A DNA stretch of 64,000 nucleotides from an uncultured Glaciecola sp. (GCA_905479945.1 CAJQOP010000001.1:1-64000); one strand, 5' to 3'; shown: positions 8,802 through 19,210, counted from the stretch's first letter. Notes: generated by a model not told the origin, from the letters alone. Translations and numbers: made by a program.

Positions 8802-11474
8802 TTAGAAATCATACTTTATTGACAGGCTAAATTCAGTCCCGCGGGTTTCCGAGCGCAGCAATACATCTTCAAATTCCAAGGCTTTATTTTCACCTAAAAT
8901 ATTCTGCACTTTGAATGTGAGAGTGGTATTAAAGTCCGGATAGAATTTATAGATTGTGTCCAAGGAATGGAATGGTTGTTCATAGCTATCATCAAATCCG
9001 TCGATACCGGGGATCAAAATACGCTCTCCAAACACATTATAAACTACCGACAACGAATGCTCACCGTTATCTGAATCAAAACCACCTTGCAGATTCATTA
9101 CATATTGAGAATGACCCGTAAGACGACGTTCAAGATTGGTAACAGCCGCTGACACACCAGTTTGATCAACAATACTCTGACGATCAAGTTGGATTTCTGA
9201 ATCACTTAGGGTTAAGTTACCTGATACAAAAATATTATCCCAAACGCCTTTGCCTATAAAGTCTAGTCCTTGTAGAAACTCAATTTCAATACCGTATAAT
9301 TCACCTGTTTCCGCGTTTGCGATACGAATCAATGGTGGACCATCCTGCGCCGGCGACTGCACCGATTCGATAGGTGCATCCATGTCTTTATAGAATAAGC
9401 CGACAGACAAGTTATTACCAGCTTCGCGATACCATTCCCAACGTACATCGTAGTTAATAATCGATGTAGTATTAATACCTGGCGTTCCCGCGATTGGAAA
9501 CTGAGTTAAGGGGTCGATAAAGGTGGAAGACGATACTTCACGTAAATCTGGACGCACTACCGTTTGACCAATACTGGCCCTAAACTGCATGCTGTCATCT
9601 TTAATATATGTTAAGGCAAATGCAGGATAAAAATCATCCTCTTCGAAAGCAAGCTGCGCACGGTCTGCTTCATCTGGCAAATCAAACTGATTGGTTCTTG
9701 GGTCAAAAGGCGCGACGACTTGACGGAAGTCTTCAAATCTTACGCCACCACTAAAGCGCCATTTATTTTTGAAGAATAAGTCACCTTCAATATAATACGC
9801 ATCCACTTTTTGGCCTGCTGCATAATCATCTCCCGCAATAGTAGTATCACGGATAATAGCAGGACCAGCTGCAGCAAAATTACTTTCGTCTGCTAAATTG
9901 GCGTCACTCAAGCTAGTGAAGTAGGAATTACCCAGTAGCAATTCAGTATTTGTAAATGCACGCGTATTAATATCAAAACGACGATTCTCTGCAGTACGGG
10001 TTTTAGTGACGAAGTCGGCACCAAACTTAAATTCCATTTCCCAATTTTCAATGGAGTACGGCAGAGTAAAGTTATACCCAGCATTTTCTAATCTATCGTG
10101 CAGATTTTGAAATGAATAGCGCGCTGCCGTTGTCGAGTTGTTTAATGATATTTCGTTCGTGCGATTGAAAACTCCGTCTTCGTTATCATCGCTGATAACA
10201 AATCGAGATTCGAAGTTGCCCGGTGCGTTACGAACCGAGCGACCGATACTGTATTTCCAATCAAAACCCGCAAAGTTGAACCGCGGGAAAGTATGCATAC
10301 CACGAATTTGATTAGTAAACATTTTGCGCTCTTCATACTCTACTTCAATGTCTCGAATACGCAGACCTTCAGCGAGGTTTAGATTCTCAGTGTTACCGAA
10401 CTTCTCGCTAATTTCATCGCGAGTGTCATTCAGCAAAATCAAACTGTAATCGATGCGATGGTTACGATCGTAGTCGATACCCAAGTTGATCATGTTTGAC
10501 CATTTAACGCTAGTTTCAGTTACCGACACATCGTCAAAAAAACGTACAACATTGATGGCCTCTTGAACGCGATCAGCTTGCTGTAATTCATACTCTTCAG
10601 ATACAGTTGTTTCAGTGTTATAACTGCTTGTAATCAAGAATCCGTAGCGCCACTTGTCATCAATATCGAAGCTATTTCCTAAGGAGAAACTAAAGCCTGA
10701 ATCAGGATTAATAGATTTTAAGAAAGGGTCATAATCACGATTAACACCGCGTAATAATTCCAATGCAACGTCCTGATCAAGTCCGTCTAAGAACTCTTTA
10801 TTTTCCCAGCGCGCAGCAATTGCCGCTGGTGCTGCTCGCGTGCCGTCATCTCTTCCTTGCCAGTCTTTGTCGCCACCATTATAAGCTAATGCGTCACCGG
10901 AATTTTCAGTGTTAAAGCCTAAGCTACCCGACAAATTGAAAATAAACTGCGTCGGAATAGTTTTTAAGCGAATATCAACATTACCACCACCAAACGAAGC
11001 AGGCATTGAGGGTGAAAATGACTTTTGAACAGACAGACTTTCAATAATATCAGCAGGGAACAAATCTAAAGGAATAACGTTTCTGGTTGGATCAGGACTT
11101 GGCACCGCCGCGCCATTCAGTTGTGTACTTGAATATCGCTCACCTAAACCACGCACATAAATAAATTTACCGTCTACCAAAGTCAAGCCAGTAACACGAC
11201 GAAGAGCTGATGCAGCATCGCTGTCACCGGTTCTCGATATTTGTTCTGCACCTAATATATCGGCAACGAAGGCTTGATTTTTACGTTCTTCTAAAACAGC
11301 TGTCGCTGTTCCTTTTAACCTTGTTCCAGTAGCAACAACTTCTTCGATTGCCTCTTCTTCATCTGCCTGTTGCGCCATGACTGGTGATGCAATTGAGAAT
11401 GAAGCGGTGGCTAAAGACGCTAACACCGCGAGTGTCAGTTGTTTTATTGGAAACCTGTTTGCAGGCTGGTTCAT
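8802..11474 (-). CDS. TonB-dependent outer-membrane receptor
   Basis: An 890-aa receptor with a long signal peptide (to about residue 35, ...SPVMAQQ). A TonB-box-like EEVVATGTR is followed by a plug domain (about 60-170, with [17 protein letters not shown] and PSPDPTR) and a 22-strand barrel ending in the C-terminal aromatic ...SLSIKYDF. The substrate is not evident from sequence. Position between the TonB2 operon and a lipoprotein/PstS/phoRB block suggests import of a phosphorus-containing compound (inference). The preceding lipoprotein gene on the same strand is 189 bases away, with a hairpin between them. Confidence 0.9.
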   Translation of the reverse strand: MNQPANRFPIKQLTLAVLASLATASFSIASPVMAQQADEEEAIEEVVATGTRLKGTATAVLEERKNQAFVADILGAEQISRTGDSDAASALRRVTGLTLVDGKFIYVRGLGERYSSTQLNGAAVPSPDPTRNVIPLDLFPADIIESLSVQKSFSPSMPASFGGGNVDIRLKTIPTQFIFNLSGSLGFNTENSGDALAYNGGDKDWQGRDDGTRAAPAAIAARWENKEFLDGLDQDVALELLRGVNRDYDPFLKSINPDSGFSFSLGNSFDIDDKWRYGFLITSSYNTETTVSEEYELQQADRVQEAINVVRFFDDVSVTETSVKWSNMINLGIDYDRNHRIDYSLILLNDTRDEISEKFGNTENLNLAEGLRIRDIEVEYEERKMFTNQIRGMHTFPRFNFAGFDWKYSIGRSVRNAPGNFESRFVISDDNEDGVFNRTNEISLNNSTTAARYSFQNLHDRLENAGYNFTLPYSIENWEMEFKFGADFVTKTRTAENRRFDINTRAFTNTELLLGNSYFTSLSDANLADESNFAAAGPAIIRDTTIAGDDYAAGQKVDAYYIEGDLFFKNKWRFSGGVRFEDFRQVVAPFDPRTNQFDLPDEADRAQLAFEEDDFYPAFALTYIKDDSMQFRASIGQTVVRPDLREVSSSTFIDPLTQFPIAGTPGINTTSIINYDVRWEWYREAGNNLSVGLFYKDMDAPIESVQSPAQDGPPLIRIANAETGELYGIEIEFLQGLDFIGKGVWDNIFVSGNLTLSDSEIQLDRQSIVDQTGVSAAVTNLERRLTGHSQYVMNLQGGFDSDNGEHSLSVVYNVFGERILIPGIDGFDDSYEQPFHSLDTIYKFYPDFNTTLTFKVQNILGENKALEFEDVLLRSETRGTEFSLSIKYDF

Positions 11475-11547
11475 TTTAACCTCATTAGCTACTTTGTTCT
11501 TTTAATATAAAAGATTAAGCGACATATATAACTGAATATTTGATACG

Positions 11548-11576
11548 CAAATGCGCTACTTAAAGTAACGCATTTG
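11548..11576. other. Intercistronic hairpin between lipoprotein and receptor genes
   Basis: CAAATGCGCTACTT and AAGTAACGCATTTG pair over 14 bp with a single mismatch and a 1-base centre. No T-run follows on the minus strand, so it may set mRNA ends or stability rather than terminate fully. Confidence 0.55.
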
Positions 11577-11663
11577 TATTATTTACTTTTGAGCTGCTTT
11601 TGAGAAAACTCGTCTCAAAATTATCGCACCTCGAACTAAGTTTTTATTTAACAAGCGGGTCTA

Positions 11664-14453
11664 TTAAAGACCTACTGTCCAATTTGCAGTCCAGTCGTTG
11701 TCAGCATCTTTCACTGCGCCAATAAAGTCTACTGTGGTAAAGAAGCTATCTACGCTTGAAACATCAGTCGGCGCTGTTGTATCAATGGTAAATATACCAT
11801 TCAATACAGCAGCTTGGTCGGCAGCAATAGAGTTATCAGTTTGAGCAAGCAACCAAGCCTCTTGATCAAATGTACCCGAGTTTTTAATATTCTCTTCGCA
11901 AGCTAATACCGACGATTGGAAGACTAATTGTGGCGTGCTAGTGCCGTCCATATTGTCTTCTAGTGTAGTGTCACCATCGGACAAGTCAGCTTCGAAGCAT
12001 TCACCCATTCCAGCAGGCCCAGTAACTACAAAATTATATAATTGCGCGTTGGTCTGGTCACGCAGCAAAACACCTTCAGAATCGGCATCAGCGGTATCAA
12101 AAGTATTACCAATAATGGTCATGTTAGCTATCGTAGGATTTGAGAAAGCAGAACCTTCACCACCATCGCCATCACCTTCAATACCACGGTTTGCATCAGA
12201 GTTGTCGTCAGCATGCTTAACTAATACAAACTGCATTTTACCTTTAAAGCCATTATCCCAATCAACTGAGTCATCTTGAATACCAGTAAGAACAACATAT
12301 TTTGCATTCACTGCACCGCCGAAGAATTCAACACCGTCATCTGCGTTTTTATGTACTTGCAAGTATTCAACAACTGTACCAGAACCAACTGCACCAAAAG
12401 TGATGCCGTTTAATTCGTTATCAGGAGCAACTTCAAAGCCACCATGCATTACGCGAACATAACGCAAGGTTCCTGAGTTGTCGTCATCATTGGTTCCGCC
12501 AAATACAGCACCTTCTTGGACTCCTTCAACTTGCAAAGCACAAGGCGTCGCATCTTGCGGACATTTAGTTGAGTTGCCGTTACCTAATATCACAATCCCA
12601 CCCCATTGGCCAGCTGCGCCATTGGCTAAACCTGCGCTTACGCCGTTAGCAACGTGTTGACGAGACGTGAATGTAATCGGAGAAGTCGCTGTGCCGCTCG
12701 CTTCAATCTTAGAACCTCGGCTTACAACCAGGTAATCAGCGCCCGAACTGCCGAACACAACCACACCAGGGTCGACAGTAAGGGTTGCACTATTTGCATT
12801 ATCACCACCAACAAACACCGCTTCGGAAAGTGCGTAGTGGTTGCCCGCAGTTAGGCGCATATCTGTAGTAATGCGGCCAGAAATTTGGCAGGTGTTAGTT
12901 GTGCCATCTACGGCAGGAATAGTCGTTGTGCCAGCAGGGCAACCTGAGACGGAAGTAACAACGCCAACTTCACCACCACCAAAACCGAAAGCCCAACCTT
13001 GACGCCAATCGTCTTCACCAACAGCGCCGACAAAAGTGTTTGCTTCAAAAAATGTATCTAAATTTGACGCGTTGCCACCTGACGTAAGCAATGTGCTTTG
13101 GGCAGTCAAGGTGCCGTCACTATTCAAACCAATATTAGCGCGGTCGGCAAATGCGACTATGCTATTACCTTGCTGCTCTGTGCCGAACCAATTGTTTAGG
13201 TCGACATCAGTATCACCCGATTTAAATGCTTCTGAACAGGCGATAACCGAGTTAGTAATAGTAATACCGCCGTCAGCCAAATTTCCTTGCACTGTGTCGT
13301 CATTATCCATTTCTAAACATTCGCCCATGCCTTCTGGGCCAGTAATCAACATGTTGATGATGTTCGCGCCTGTTTGGTCACGCAGCAAGACGCCTTCTGA
13401 AGCAGCATCGGCTGTTTCAAACGAGTTACCAACGATAGTAATATTAGCAATTTTAGGTAATGAGAAATTTGCGCCTTCACCACCGTCGCCGTCGCCTTCA
13501 ATGCCGCGATTTGCATCAGAGCCATCAGCAGCATGCTCAACATAAACGTATTGCATCTTGCCGTTGTAACCGTTATCCCAATCAACTGAATCATCTTGAA
13601 TTGAGGTTAATACGACGTGCTTAGCGTTGACTGAACCACCAAAAAATTCGATGCCGTCATCCGCATTTGCATGTACTTGCAAGTAATCTATTTCAGTTTG
13701 TGAACCCACACCGCCAAATGTGATGCCATTGAGTTCGTTGTCTGGGGCAATTTCAAAACCTGCATACTTAACCACAACATACTTCAAGGTACCTGAATCG
13801 TCATCGTCGTCCGTGCCGCCAAATACCGCACCAGTCTGCGCGCCTTCGACTTGTAAGGAGCACTCAGTGCCGTCTGTAGGACACTTAGTTGTTGGTGCAT
13901 TACCAAGAACAATCATGCCGCCCCATTGGCCGGCTTGTACTTCATCGCCTATAACATCGTTATATGAAGTGAAAAGAATTGGAGAAGATTCCGTGCCGAC
14001 GGCTTCAATTTTTGAACCACGGCTAATCACTAAATAATCAGCACCGCGACTACCAAACACGATTGTGCCTGGCTCTATTACTAGGCTTACGCTGTTTGCT
14101 TTATCACTGCCAATAAAGACGGGACCCGTTAATGCCCATACAGTGTCGTTAGTCAGTGTAATAACACCGTCTACAGCATCTGAATCTGTTAGACGACCAG
14201 CAAGCTCTCTTACTTCAATCGTTTGACCCAAAGCTGTAGATATTTGACCGCTTAAGAAAGTATCAACTGAACCCGGCTTTGTATCATCAGGAGTAGGAGT
14301 AACTGGAGTACCTCCTCCCCCATTATTAACAACACTGTTATCAATGATGTCGCCTTCAGAAATATTGATATCTCCGCCACATGCGCCAAGCGCTAAAGAT
14401 GCTGCGATTACAGAAACTTTAAATAGTCCGTTTAAGTTCATTTTGTTCTCCAA
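11664..14453 (-). CDS. Large surface lipoprotein with two homologous beta-helix-like halves
   Basis: A 929-aa protein with a lipoprotein signal (VSVIAASLALGAC, cysteine near residue 25) and a Ser/Thr/Pro/Gly linker (GGGGTPVTPTPDD). Two repeats of about 400 aa follow (about 60-480 and 510-925). Each holds VFGSRGADYLVISRGSKIEA-like, GQWGGMIVLGN, EFFGGSVNAK, DDSVDWDNG, NRGIEGDGDGGEG and EGVLLRDQT motifs, which suggests stacked beta strands and acidic calcium-like loops. Enzymatic function is not recognised. It is co-oriented with, and just upstream of, the TonB-dependent receptor, so a surface-exposed substrate-capture partner is plausible (inference). Confidence 0.75.
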   Translation of the reverse strand: MENKMNLNGLFKVSVIAASLALGACGGDINISEGDIIDNSVVNNGGGGTPVTPTPDDTKPGSVDTFLSGQISTALGQTIEVRELAGRLTDSDAVDGVITLTNDTVWALTGPVFIGSDKANSVSLVIEPGTIVFGSRGADYLVISRGSKIEAVGTESSPILFTSYNDVIGDEVQAGQWGGMIVLGNAPTTKCPTDGTECSLQVEGAQTGAVFGGTDDDDDSGTLKYVVVKYAGFEIAPDNELNGITFGGVGSQTEIDYLQVHANADDGIEFFGGSVNAKHVVLTSIQDDSVDWDNGYNGKMQYVYVEHAADGSDANRGIEGDGDGGEGANFSLPKIANITIVGNSFETADAASEGVLLRDQTGANIINMLITGPEGMGECLEMDNDDTVQGNLADGGITITNSVIACSEAFKSGDTDVDLNNWFGTEQQGNSIVAFADRANIGLNSDGTLTAQSTLLTSGGNASNLDTFFEANTFVGAVGEDDWRQGWAFGFGGGEVGVVTSVSGCPAGTTTIPAVDGTTNTCQISGRITTDMRLTAGNHYALSEAVFVGGDNANSATLTVDPGVVVFGSSGADYLVVSRGSKIEASGTATSPITFTSRQHVANGVSAGLANGAAGQWGGIVILGNGNSTKCPQDATPCALQVEGVQEGAVFGGTNDDDNSGTLRYVRVMHGGFEVAPDNELNGITFGAVGSGTVVEYLQVHKNADDGVEFFGGAVNAKYVVLTGIQDDSVDWDNGFKGKMQFVLVKHADDNSDANRGIEGDGDGGEGSAFSNPTIANMTIIGNTFDTADADSEGVLLRDQTNAQLYNFVVTGPAGMGECFEADLSDGDTTLEDNMDGTSTPQLVFQSSVLACEENIKNSGTFDQEAWLLAQTDNSIAADQAAVLNGIFTIDTTAPTDVSSVDSFFTTVDFIGAVKDADNDWTANWTVGL

Positions 14454-14510
14454 AAAAACGTCAAGAAAATAGCTTACTTCTAAAATTTGATCGGAGCTTA
14501 CTTGATGTAA

Positions 14511-14544
14511 ATGACAGTTATGTTACATGACAATATTGTCACAA
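14511..14544 (-). promoter_or_regulatory. Candidate Pho box cluster upstream of the large lipoprotein gene
   Basis: Read on the minus strand, 14527-14544 is TTGTGACAATATTGTCAT, two TGTCA-like half-sites 11 bases apart as in a Pho box (about 12 of 18 positions match the E. coli consensus). A further CTGTCAT lies at 14511-14517. The site is about 60-90 bases upstream of the lipoprotein start, and phoB is in the same locus. It also contains the perfect palindrome TGACAATATTGTCA, so another regulator is possible. Confidence 0.35.
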
Positions 14545-14616
14545 AAGTTTCATATTTCGAGTCTGTTCGGCCTCTCGGTAGGGTAGCGTGCTGGGGGCTT
14601 GTTTAAAACCTTTTAT

Positions 14617-14640
14617 TGCAGCTCATTATATAAGCTGCAA
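14617..14640. other. Hairpin downstream of the PstS-like gene
   Basis: TTGCAGCT and AGCTGCAA pair across an 8-base loop. No T-run follows on either side within a few bases, so a terminator role is uncertain. Confidence 0.4.
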
Positions 14641-14659
14641 CGATAAAGCGTGGTGGTTT

Positions 14660-15898
14660 TTATTGCGAGATAAACGCGATTTGCTTATCTCTAAGCACCT
14701 GATTTATAGAGTAATAGCCATTTTCACGCACCATATTTTGGCCTTCTTCAGATAAGATGAAACCTAAAAATGCTCTCTCTAATATCGGCAGCGCTTTATT
14801 TGGCGGTTTATTGACTACAATATATAGATAGCGAGATAACGGATATTTGTCGCGTGTAATATTTTCAGTGTTGGGCTCTATGTATTCAGTCCTATATTTT
14901 ATGGGCACTTCTTCGTTGTTAGATCTAGCTAATGCATCATCATTGTTGGACGTTGTAGTCGAGGGTGCGTTCGTCATCGGAACCTTAACGCCGATAGAAA
15001 GTGCTTTCACATTTTCATCACTGTGCCCTAGCGCAGCATAGCCCATGCCGCCCAATGATGATGCAATCGACAATACGACTGACGATGAACCCGGCAGTTC
15101 GTTGACGGTGGTCTTGAAATCGCCGTCGCACAAAGCTTGTTGTTTAAATAGATCGTAAGTTCCTGACGCTGAATTACGTCCATATAAAAGCACATCTCGG
15201 CCTTCACCAAATTTAGTAACACCTAGATCAATCCATTTACTTAGCTTTTCTTTTGAGCCACAAAAACGGGTTTCTGAAAACAAAGCATCTACTTGTTCTA
15301 AGCTTAAGGCTTGTATTGGGTTGTTTTTTTCAACATAAATAGCGATAGCATCGACTGCGACAATAAGCGTGGTTGGCGGATAACCATATTTTTGCGTGAA
15401 TCGGCTTATTTCACTTGTCGTTAATGCTCGAGACATAGGGCCAATTGTTGCGGTGCCTTGAGTCAAAGCTTGTGGTGCAGTGGCGGAACCAGATGCTTGT
15501 ATTTGAAATTTAACGTGAGGGTACACCGATTTAAACCTTTGGGCCCAAAGCGACACTAATGTTGCCAAGGTGTCCGAGCCCACCGACGATATGCTGCCAT
15601 ATACGCCCGCTAAACTGTTGGAAGATTTGTCGGTTTTTTGTTTGGCAATTAGATCAACAGGAATATCAATAGGTCTGTTATTTTGTTGACCTATACGATC
15701 TGTTTGGGCAGCAATTCGCCGTTCTTCTACTTCTCTTGCTTCTTTTGGCTCTTTTGGTTCTATCACTGCTTGTGCTTGTGCTGCATTAAAGGCGTAAAGA
15801 ATTGCAACTAAAGTCAAAATTACATAATAGGCCTGGCGTTTTTTAAACACCCGTCTTTTGGCATTGCAGTAAAATTGAATAGAGTAAGTATGGCTCAC
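14660..15898 (-). CDS. PstS-family phosphate-binding periplasmic protein
   Basis: A 412-aa protein with an N-terminal hydrophobic signal (about residues 23-43) and a low-complexity stretch (EPKEPKEAREVEERR). The binding domain has GSVGSDTLATLVSLWAQRF-like start, SGSATAPQAL, GPMSR and GRNSASGTYDLFKQQALC, all hallmarks of PstS-type proteins. It is longer than typical PstS because of the N-terminal insert. Its ATG overlaps the phoR stop by 4 bases, so it is translated with phoBR. No pstCAB genes are in the window, so it may feed a distant transporter or act in sensing. Confidence 0.85.
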   Translation of the reverse strand: MSHTYSIQFYCNAKRRVFKKRQAYYVILTLVAILYAFNAAQAQAVIEPKEPKEAREVEERRIAAQTDRIGQQNNRPIDIPVDLIAKQKTDKSSNSLAGVYGSISSVGSDTLATLVSLWAQRFKSVYPHVKFQIQASGSATAPQALTQGTATIGPMSRALTTSEISRFTQKYGYPPTTLIVAVDAIAIYVEKNNPIQALSLEQVDALFSETRFCGSKEKLSKWIDLGVTKFGEGRDVLLYGRNSASGTYDLFKQQALCDGDFKTTVNELPGSSSVVLSIASSLGGMGYAALGHSDENVKALSIGVKVPMTNAPSTTTSNNDDALARSNNEEVPIKYRTEYIEPNTENITRDKYPLSRYLYIVVNKPPNKALPILERAFLGFILSEEGQNMVRENGYYSINQVLRDKQIAFISQ

Positions 15899-17205
15899 GA
15901 ATCCACGCTATTTTCATATATAAGTTCTGGAGGAAGTATAAATGAAAACTCGCTCCCCTTTCCAACTTTACTCTCAATATTTAAATAAGAGTTATGATGG
16001 TTAAGCACATGTTTTACGATTGAAAGACCTAGGCCCGACCCGCCAGTTTTTCTTGAGCGTGCTTTGTCGACTCTATAGAAACGTTCGGTTAACCGGCGTA
16101 TATGCTTATCTTCAATGCCATGACCATTATCAATAACGGCAAAGTAGGCGCCACCGGCCCTTTTCTTCCAAAGCACCTTAATCGTGCCACCTGCGGGCGT
16201 GTAATGTATTGCGTTAAATATTAAGTTGGAACAAGCACTGCGCATCTCAGTTTCTACGCCAAAGATAACTAGTTGCTCATCCACTTTAAACAAAATCTTG
16301 TGCTTTTTACCCTTATTTAATGCATCAGCTTCAGTTTCCACTTGCTTTAGCATTGCGCTCATGTCAATTGTGTTTTCATAAATACGCTCGGCAGAACCCT
16401 CGATTTTTGATAATATTAACAAGTCTTCAATAAGTGCCTGCATGCGCTTTGTTTGCGTTCCCATTTCATTCATTGCTTTATTAACAAATGGGTTTTGCTC
16501 GTCGCTAACCGTCAATACTTCAAGATAGCCGTTAATGACTGTTAACGGCGTGCGCAATTCGTGAGATACATTAGCGACGAAATCTTTGCGCATTTCTTCT
16601 AATTGGGATACTCGCGACACATCACGGATAATAAGCAATAACTGGTCTTCACCATAAGCCATGATCCGGTATTCAAACGTTTTATTTGGATTATTTGGCG
16701 CTGGGATTTCTATTGGATAGTGATAATCACCAGAGTGAAAATACTCAATGAATTTAGGATGACGAATGAGGTTATCAATTCTGCGGCCTGAATCATCGGG
16801 CCACTTTAATCCCATTTCTATTCTTGCATGACGATTGCACCAAACAATTTTCGCTTCTTTGTCGACAACGACCAAAGCATCAGGCAATGCTTCAGAACCT
16901 TCACGAAAACGTTTAACCAGGACACCTAAATTTTTTCGCTTGTTCCTATTGCGGCGCTGCAGGTAATAAATTCCCTCATAAACATGCTCCCAAACACCCG
17001 GTGCAGAGGGGGGCGACATTTTACGGCTTTCCCATAACCACTTGGTCAGCCTGTAAAGGTGCAAATAGTTGGAGGCAAGCAGCGTGACAGCAGCAACTAA
17101 CAAAACCAAGGTAATGTTCTCAAGGTAAACGCCCAGCATCATAATTAAAGCTATGTATACAAACAGCCTTAAAATGCTTTTAGTCCATGACCGAGGGTAA
17201 TACAT
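15895..17205 (-). CDS. phoR: Phosphate-regulon sensor kinase PhoR
   Basis: A 436-aa histidine kinase with two N-terminal membrane segments (about residues 10-45). A DUF3329-like linker and a PAS domain (about 95-200, LPDALVVVDKEAKIVWCN) come next. The HisKA box FVANVSHELRTPLTV (H about 215) and an ATPase domain with N, G1 and G2 boxes (NLIFNAIHYTP, VIDNGHGIE, GGSGLGLSIV) complete it. It phosphorylates PhoB under phosphate limitation. It directly follows phoB with no gap. Confidence 0.94.
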   Translation of the reverse strand: MYYPRSWTKSILRLFVYIALIMMLGVYLENITLVLLVAAVTLLASNYLHLYRLTKWLWESRKMSPPSAPGVWEHVYEGIYYLQRRNRNKRKNLGVLVKRFREGSEALPDALVVVDKEAKIVWCNRHARIEMGLKWPDDSGRRIDNLIRHPKFIEYFHSGDYHYPIEIPAPNNPNKTFEYRIMAYGEDQLLLIIRDVSRVSQLEEMRKDFVANVSHELRTPLTVINGYLEVLTVSDEQNPFVNKAMNEMGTQTKRMQALIEDLLILSKIEGSAERIYENTIDMSAMLKQVETEADALNKGKKHKILFKVDEQLVIFGVETEMRSACSNLIFNAIHYTPAGGTIKVLWKKRAGGAYFAVIDNGHGIEDKHIRRLTERFYRVDKARSRKTGGSGLGLSIVKHVLNHHNSYLNIESKVGKGSEFSFILPPELIYENSVDS

Positions 17206-17913
17206 CTAAATCTTATTTGAGAAGCGATAACCTGCGCCACGCACTGTCTGGATCATAGCATCATGGCCATGTTGCGATAATGCTTTGCGCAAGCGTCGAA
17301 TATGCACATCTACCGTTCTATCTTCAACGTAGACATTAGTGCCCCATACGTTGTCCAGTAGCAACTCTCTGCTATATACACGCTCAGGATGCGTCATGAA
17401 AAAGTGCAGTAACTTGAATTCAGTTGGTCCCATATCAAGGGGATCACCATTGGCGGTGACACGGTGAGAAATGGGTTCTAAGATAAGCCCATTAAATTCA
17501 ATCGGTTCTTCTTTAGACGTAGGAGTTACCCTGCGCATAACCGCTTTTATTCTGGCGACAAGTTCCTTCGGTGAGAATGGTTTGGTGACGTAGTCATCTG
17601 CACCAGCTTCAAGTCCACGAATTTTGTCATCCTCTTCTCCGCGTGCTGTCAACATAATTACTGGGATTTCACGGGTAAACTCGTGTTGTTTTAGCTTTTT
17701 CGCAAGCTGAACGCCACTGCCGCCTGGTAGCATCCAATCAAGTAAGATCAAGTCAGGATAAGGTTCTTTAACTTTTTCTAGTGCGATATCATAATCTTCA
17801 GCTTCAACAACGTTAAAACCAGCTTGCTCCAAAACAAAGGAAAGCATTTCCCTGATCGGAGCTTCATCTTCAACTAACAAAATTGTGCGAGGCATCGGTT
17901 TCACTCGAGACAT
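17206..17913 (-). CDS. phoB: Phosphate-regulon response regulator PhoB
   Basis: A 235-aa OmpR-type regulator. The receiver domain has [11 protein letters not shown], the phospho-acceptor in [10 protein letters not shown] (D near residue 60), MLTARG and the lysine of [13 protein letters not shown]. The winged-helix DNA-binding domain (about 140-235) has [12 protein letters not shown] and [12 protein letters not shown]. An in-frame ATG six codons in ([11 protein letters not shown]) would match E. coli PhoB length more closely; neither start has a clear ribosome site. It is the first gene of phoB-phoR-pstS-like. Confidence 0.95.
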   Translation of the reverse strand: MSRVKPMPRTILLVEDEAPIREMLSFVLEQAGFNVVEAEDYDIALEKVKEPYPDLILLDWMLPGGSGVQLAKKLKQHEFTREIPVIMLTARGEEDDKIRGLEAGADDYVTKPFSPKELVARIKAVMRRVTPTSKEEPIEFNGLILEPISHRVTANGDPLDMGPTEFKLLHFFMTHPERVYSRELLLDNVWGTNVYVEDRTVDVHIRRLRKALSQHGHDAMIQTVRGAGYRFSNKI

Positions 17914-18313
17914 ATTTTAATGACCACTATTATTAGAGTAATGTGTGACAGTTTTATTAAACTAAGCAAGTAATTAGCAAAATTAATAGATTATTTAAAA
18001 AATTGTTTAAAAAAAACCAAAAAACGAAGGTTTTTTAGCGTTAAGTTGCGCTAAGACCAATATTTATGACATCAATATAACGTGAATTTGGTGATAATAG
18101 ACACACCTCTTTTGATAAATCGGTGCAACTCTGGCTTTTTAGTGACTCCTATTACTATCATCTCAAAATTAATATTGACCGCAAACGACGCTAAAGAGGT
18201 GTGTCTGTTTTTACTAAATAGGTGTGTCTATTTTCAAAGATTGGTTTTGACCATCGGCCCGCAGATTGGTAGAGTTCGCCTTCTTTTTTTCGTCAATAAA
18301 CAATAGAGTTATT
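17914..18313. other. Intergenic region between phoB and rdgC
   Basis: About 400 bases hold the divergent promoters of phoB and rdgC. Near phoB there is one CTGTCAC half-site (minus strand, around 17949). AAAAAACC/GGTTTTTT (18011-18036) can form a short hairpin. Three copies of the GTGTGTCT element occupy 18097-18235. I see no protein gene. Confidence 0.6.
18097..18235. repeat. Dispersed AGACACACCT element, three copies
   Basis: The 10-mer is present at 18099-18108 (plus) and 18197-18206 and 18220-18229 (minus). The last has the fuller form AAATAGGTGTGTCTATTTT. The first and the latter two are inverted, so a large fold-back of about 120 bases could form upstream of rdgC. Confidence 0.8.
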
Positions 18314-19210
18314 ATGTGGTTCAAAAACCTAAAGTTATATCAGTTAACAAGCAAACTCGAACTCACTGAAGAGCAGTTGCAAACTCAGTTAGAAAGCATG
18401 TCTTTTAGTCCCTGTGGTTCGCAAGATATCGCAACAATGGGATGGACTTCTCCTTTCAGAAACAGCGACATGCTTTTTCAAAAAACAGCTAACCGCTACT
18501 GGCTTGTTTTGAAAAAACAAGAACGCATGCTGCCTGCTTCAGTAGTCAATGATGAATTGGCTGAAAAAGTAGCAAAAATTGAAGCCGAAACAGGCTCACC
18601 AGTGCCTAAAAAGTCTCAACAGGATCTAAAACAAGAAATTATTCATAGCTTATTGCCACGAACCTTTACGAAAAATAGTACTACTCATGGTTTTATCTCA
18701 CCAGAGCATAACTTAGTAGTGGTTGACGCAAGTTCAGATGGTGCAGCAGAAGCCTTTTTAGCATGTGTGAGAAAATGTATTGGATCACTACCTGTCGTTC
18801 CATTTGCCAAAAGCAGTAAAGAAGAAGTTTTAACTTCTTGGATACTGCAAGATGCTCCTACACAAATGGAGATTTTGGATGAAGCTGAATTTAAATCGCC
18901 ATCTGAAGACGGTGCAATTATTAGATGTAAATCGCAAGACCTAGATGCAGATGAAATGTTAGCTCATTTGCAGTCTGGTATGCTAGTGCAGAAGATTAGT
19001 GTTGCATGGCAAGATCGCCTTACTTGCATCATCGGTGAAGATCTTTCGATTAAACGCCTTAAATTTACTGATGTAGTTAAAGAGCAAAATGAAGACATTC
19101 CCAAAGATGAAATTAATGTCAAGCTCGATGCAGATTTCACCCTTATGTCAGGTGAAATAGTCGAGTTTGCTAACTCCTTACGTGACATTTTCGAAGTAGA
19201 ATCTGAATAG
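18314..19210 (+). CDS. rdgC: Recombination-associated protein RdgC
   Basis: A 298-aa protein beginning MWFKNLKLYQLTSKLEL, the conserved start of RdgC, with FSPCGSQDIATMGWTSPF and FTDVVKEQNEDIPKDE further on. RdgC is a ring-shaped dimeric DNA-binding protein that modulates RecA. An upstream in-frame ATG at 18266 would add 16 residues with no family match, so ATG at 18314 is chosen. The gene stands alone and ends in a hairpin. Confidence 0.95.
   Translation: MWFKNLKLYQLTSKLELTEEQLQTQLESMSFSPCGSQDIATMGWTSPFRNSDMLFQKTANRYWLVLKKQERMLPASVVNDELAEKVAKIEAETGSPVPKKSQQDLKQEIIHSLLPRTFTKNSTTHGFISPEHNLVVVDASSDGAAEAFLACVRKCIGSLPVVPFAKSSKEEVLTSWILQDAPTQMEILDEAEFKSPSEDGAIIRCKSQDLDADEMLAHLQSGMLVQKISVAWQDRLTCIIGEDLSIKRLKFTDVVKEQNEDIPKDEINVKLDADFTLMSGEIVEFANSLRDIFEVESE

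Noticed and set aside
13036-13545. 169-codon plus-strand frame in the lipoprotein gene, and similar long frames such as 5047-5505 and 34-38 kb antisense frames
   Set aside because: They are mirrors of well supported minus-strand or plus-strand genes, and have no ribosome sites, domains or sensible composition.
17940-17956. Pho box before phoB
   Set aside because: Only one clear CTGTCAC half-site is present and no second site at 11-base spacing, so autoregulation cannot be claimed.
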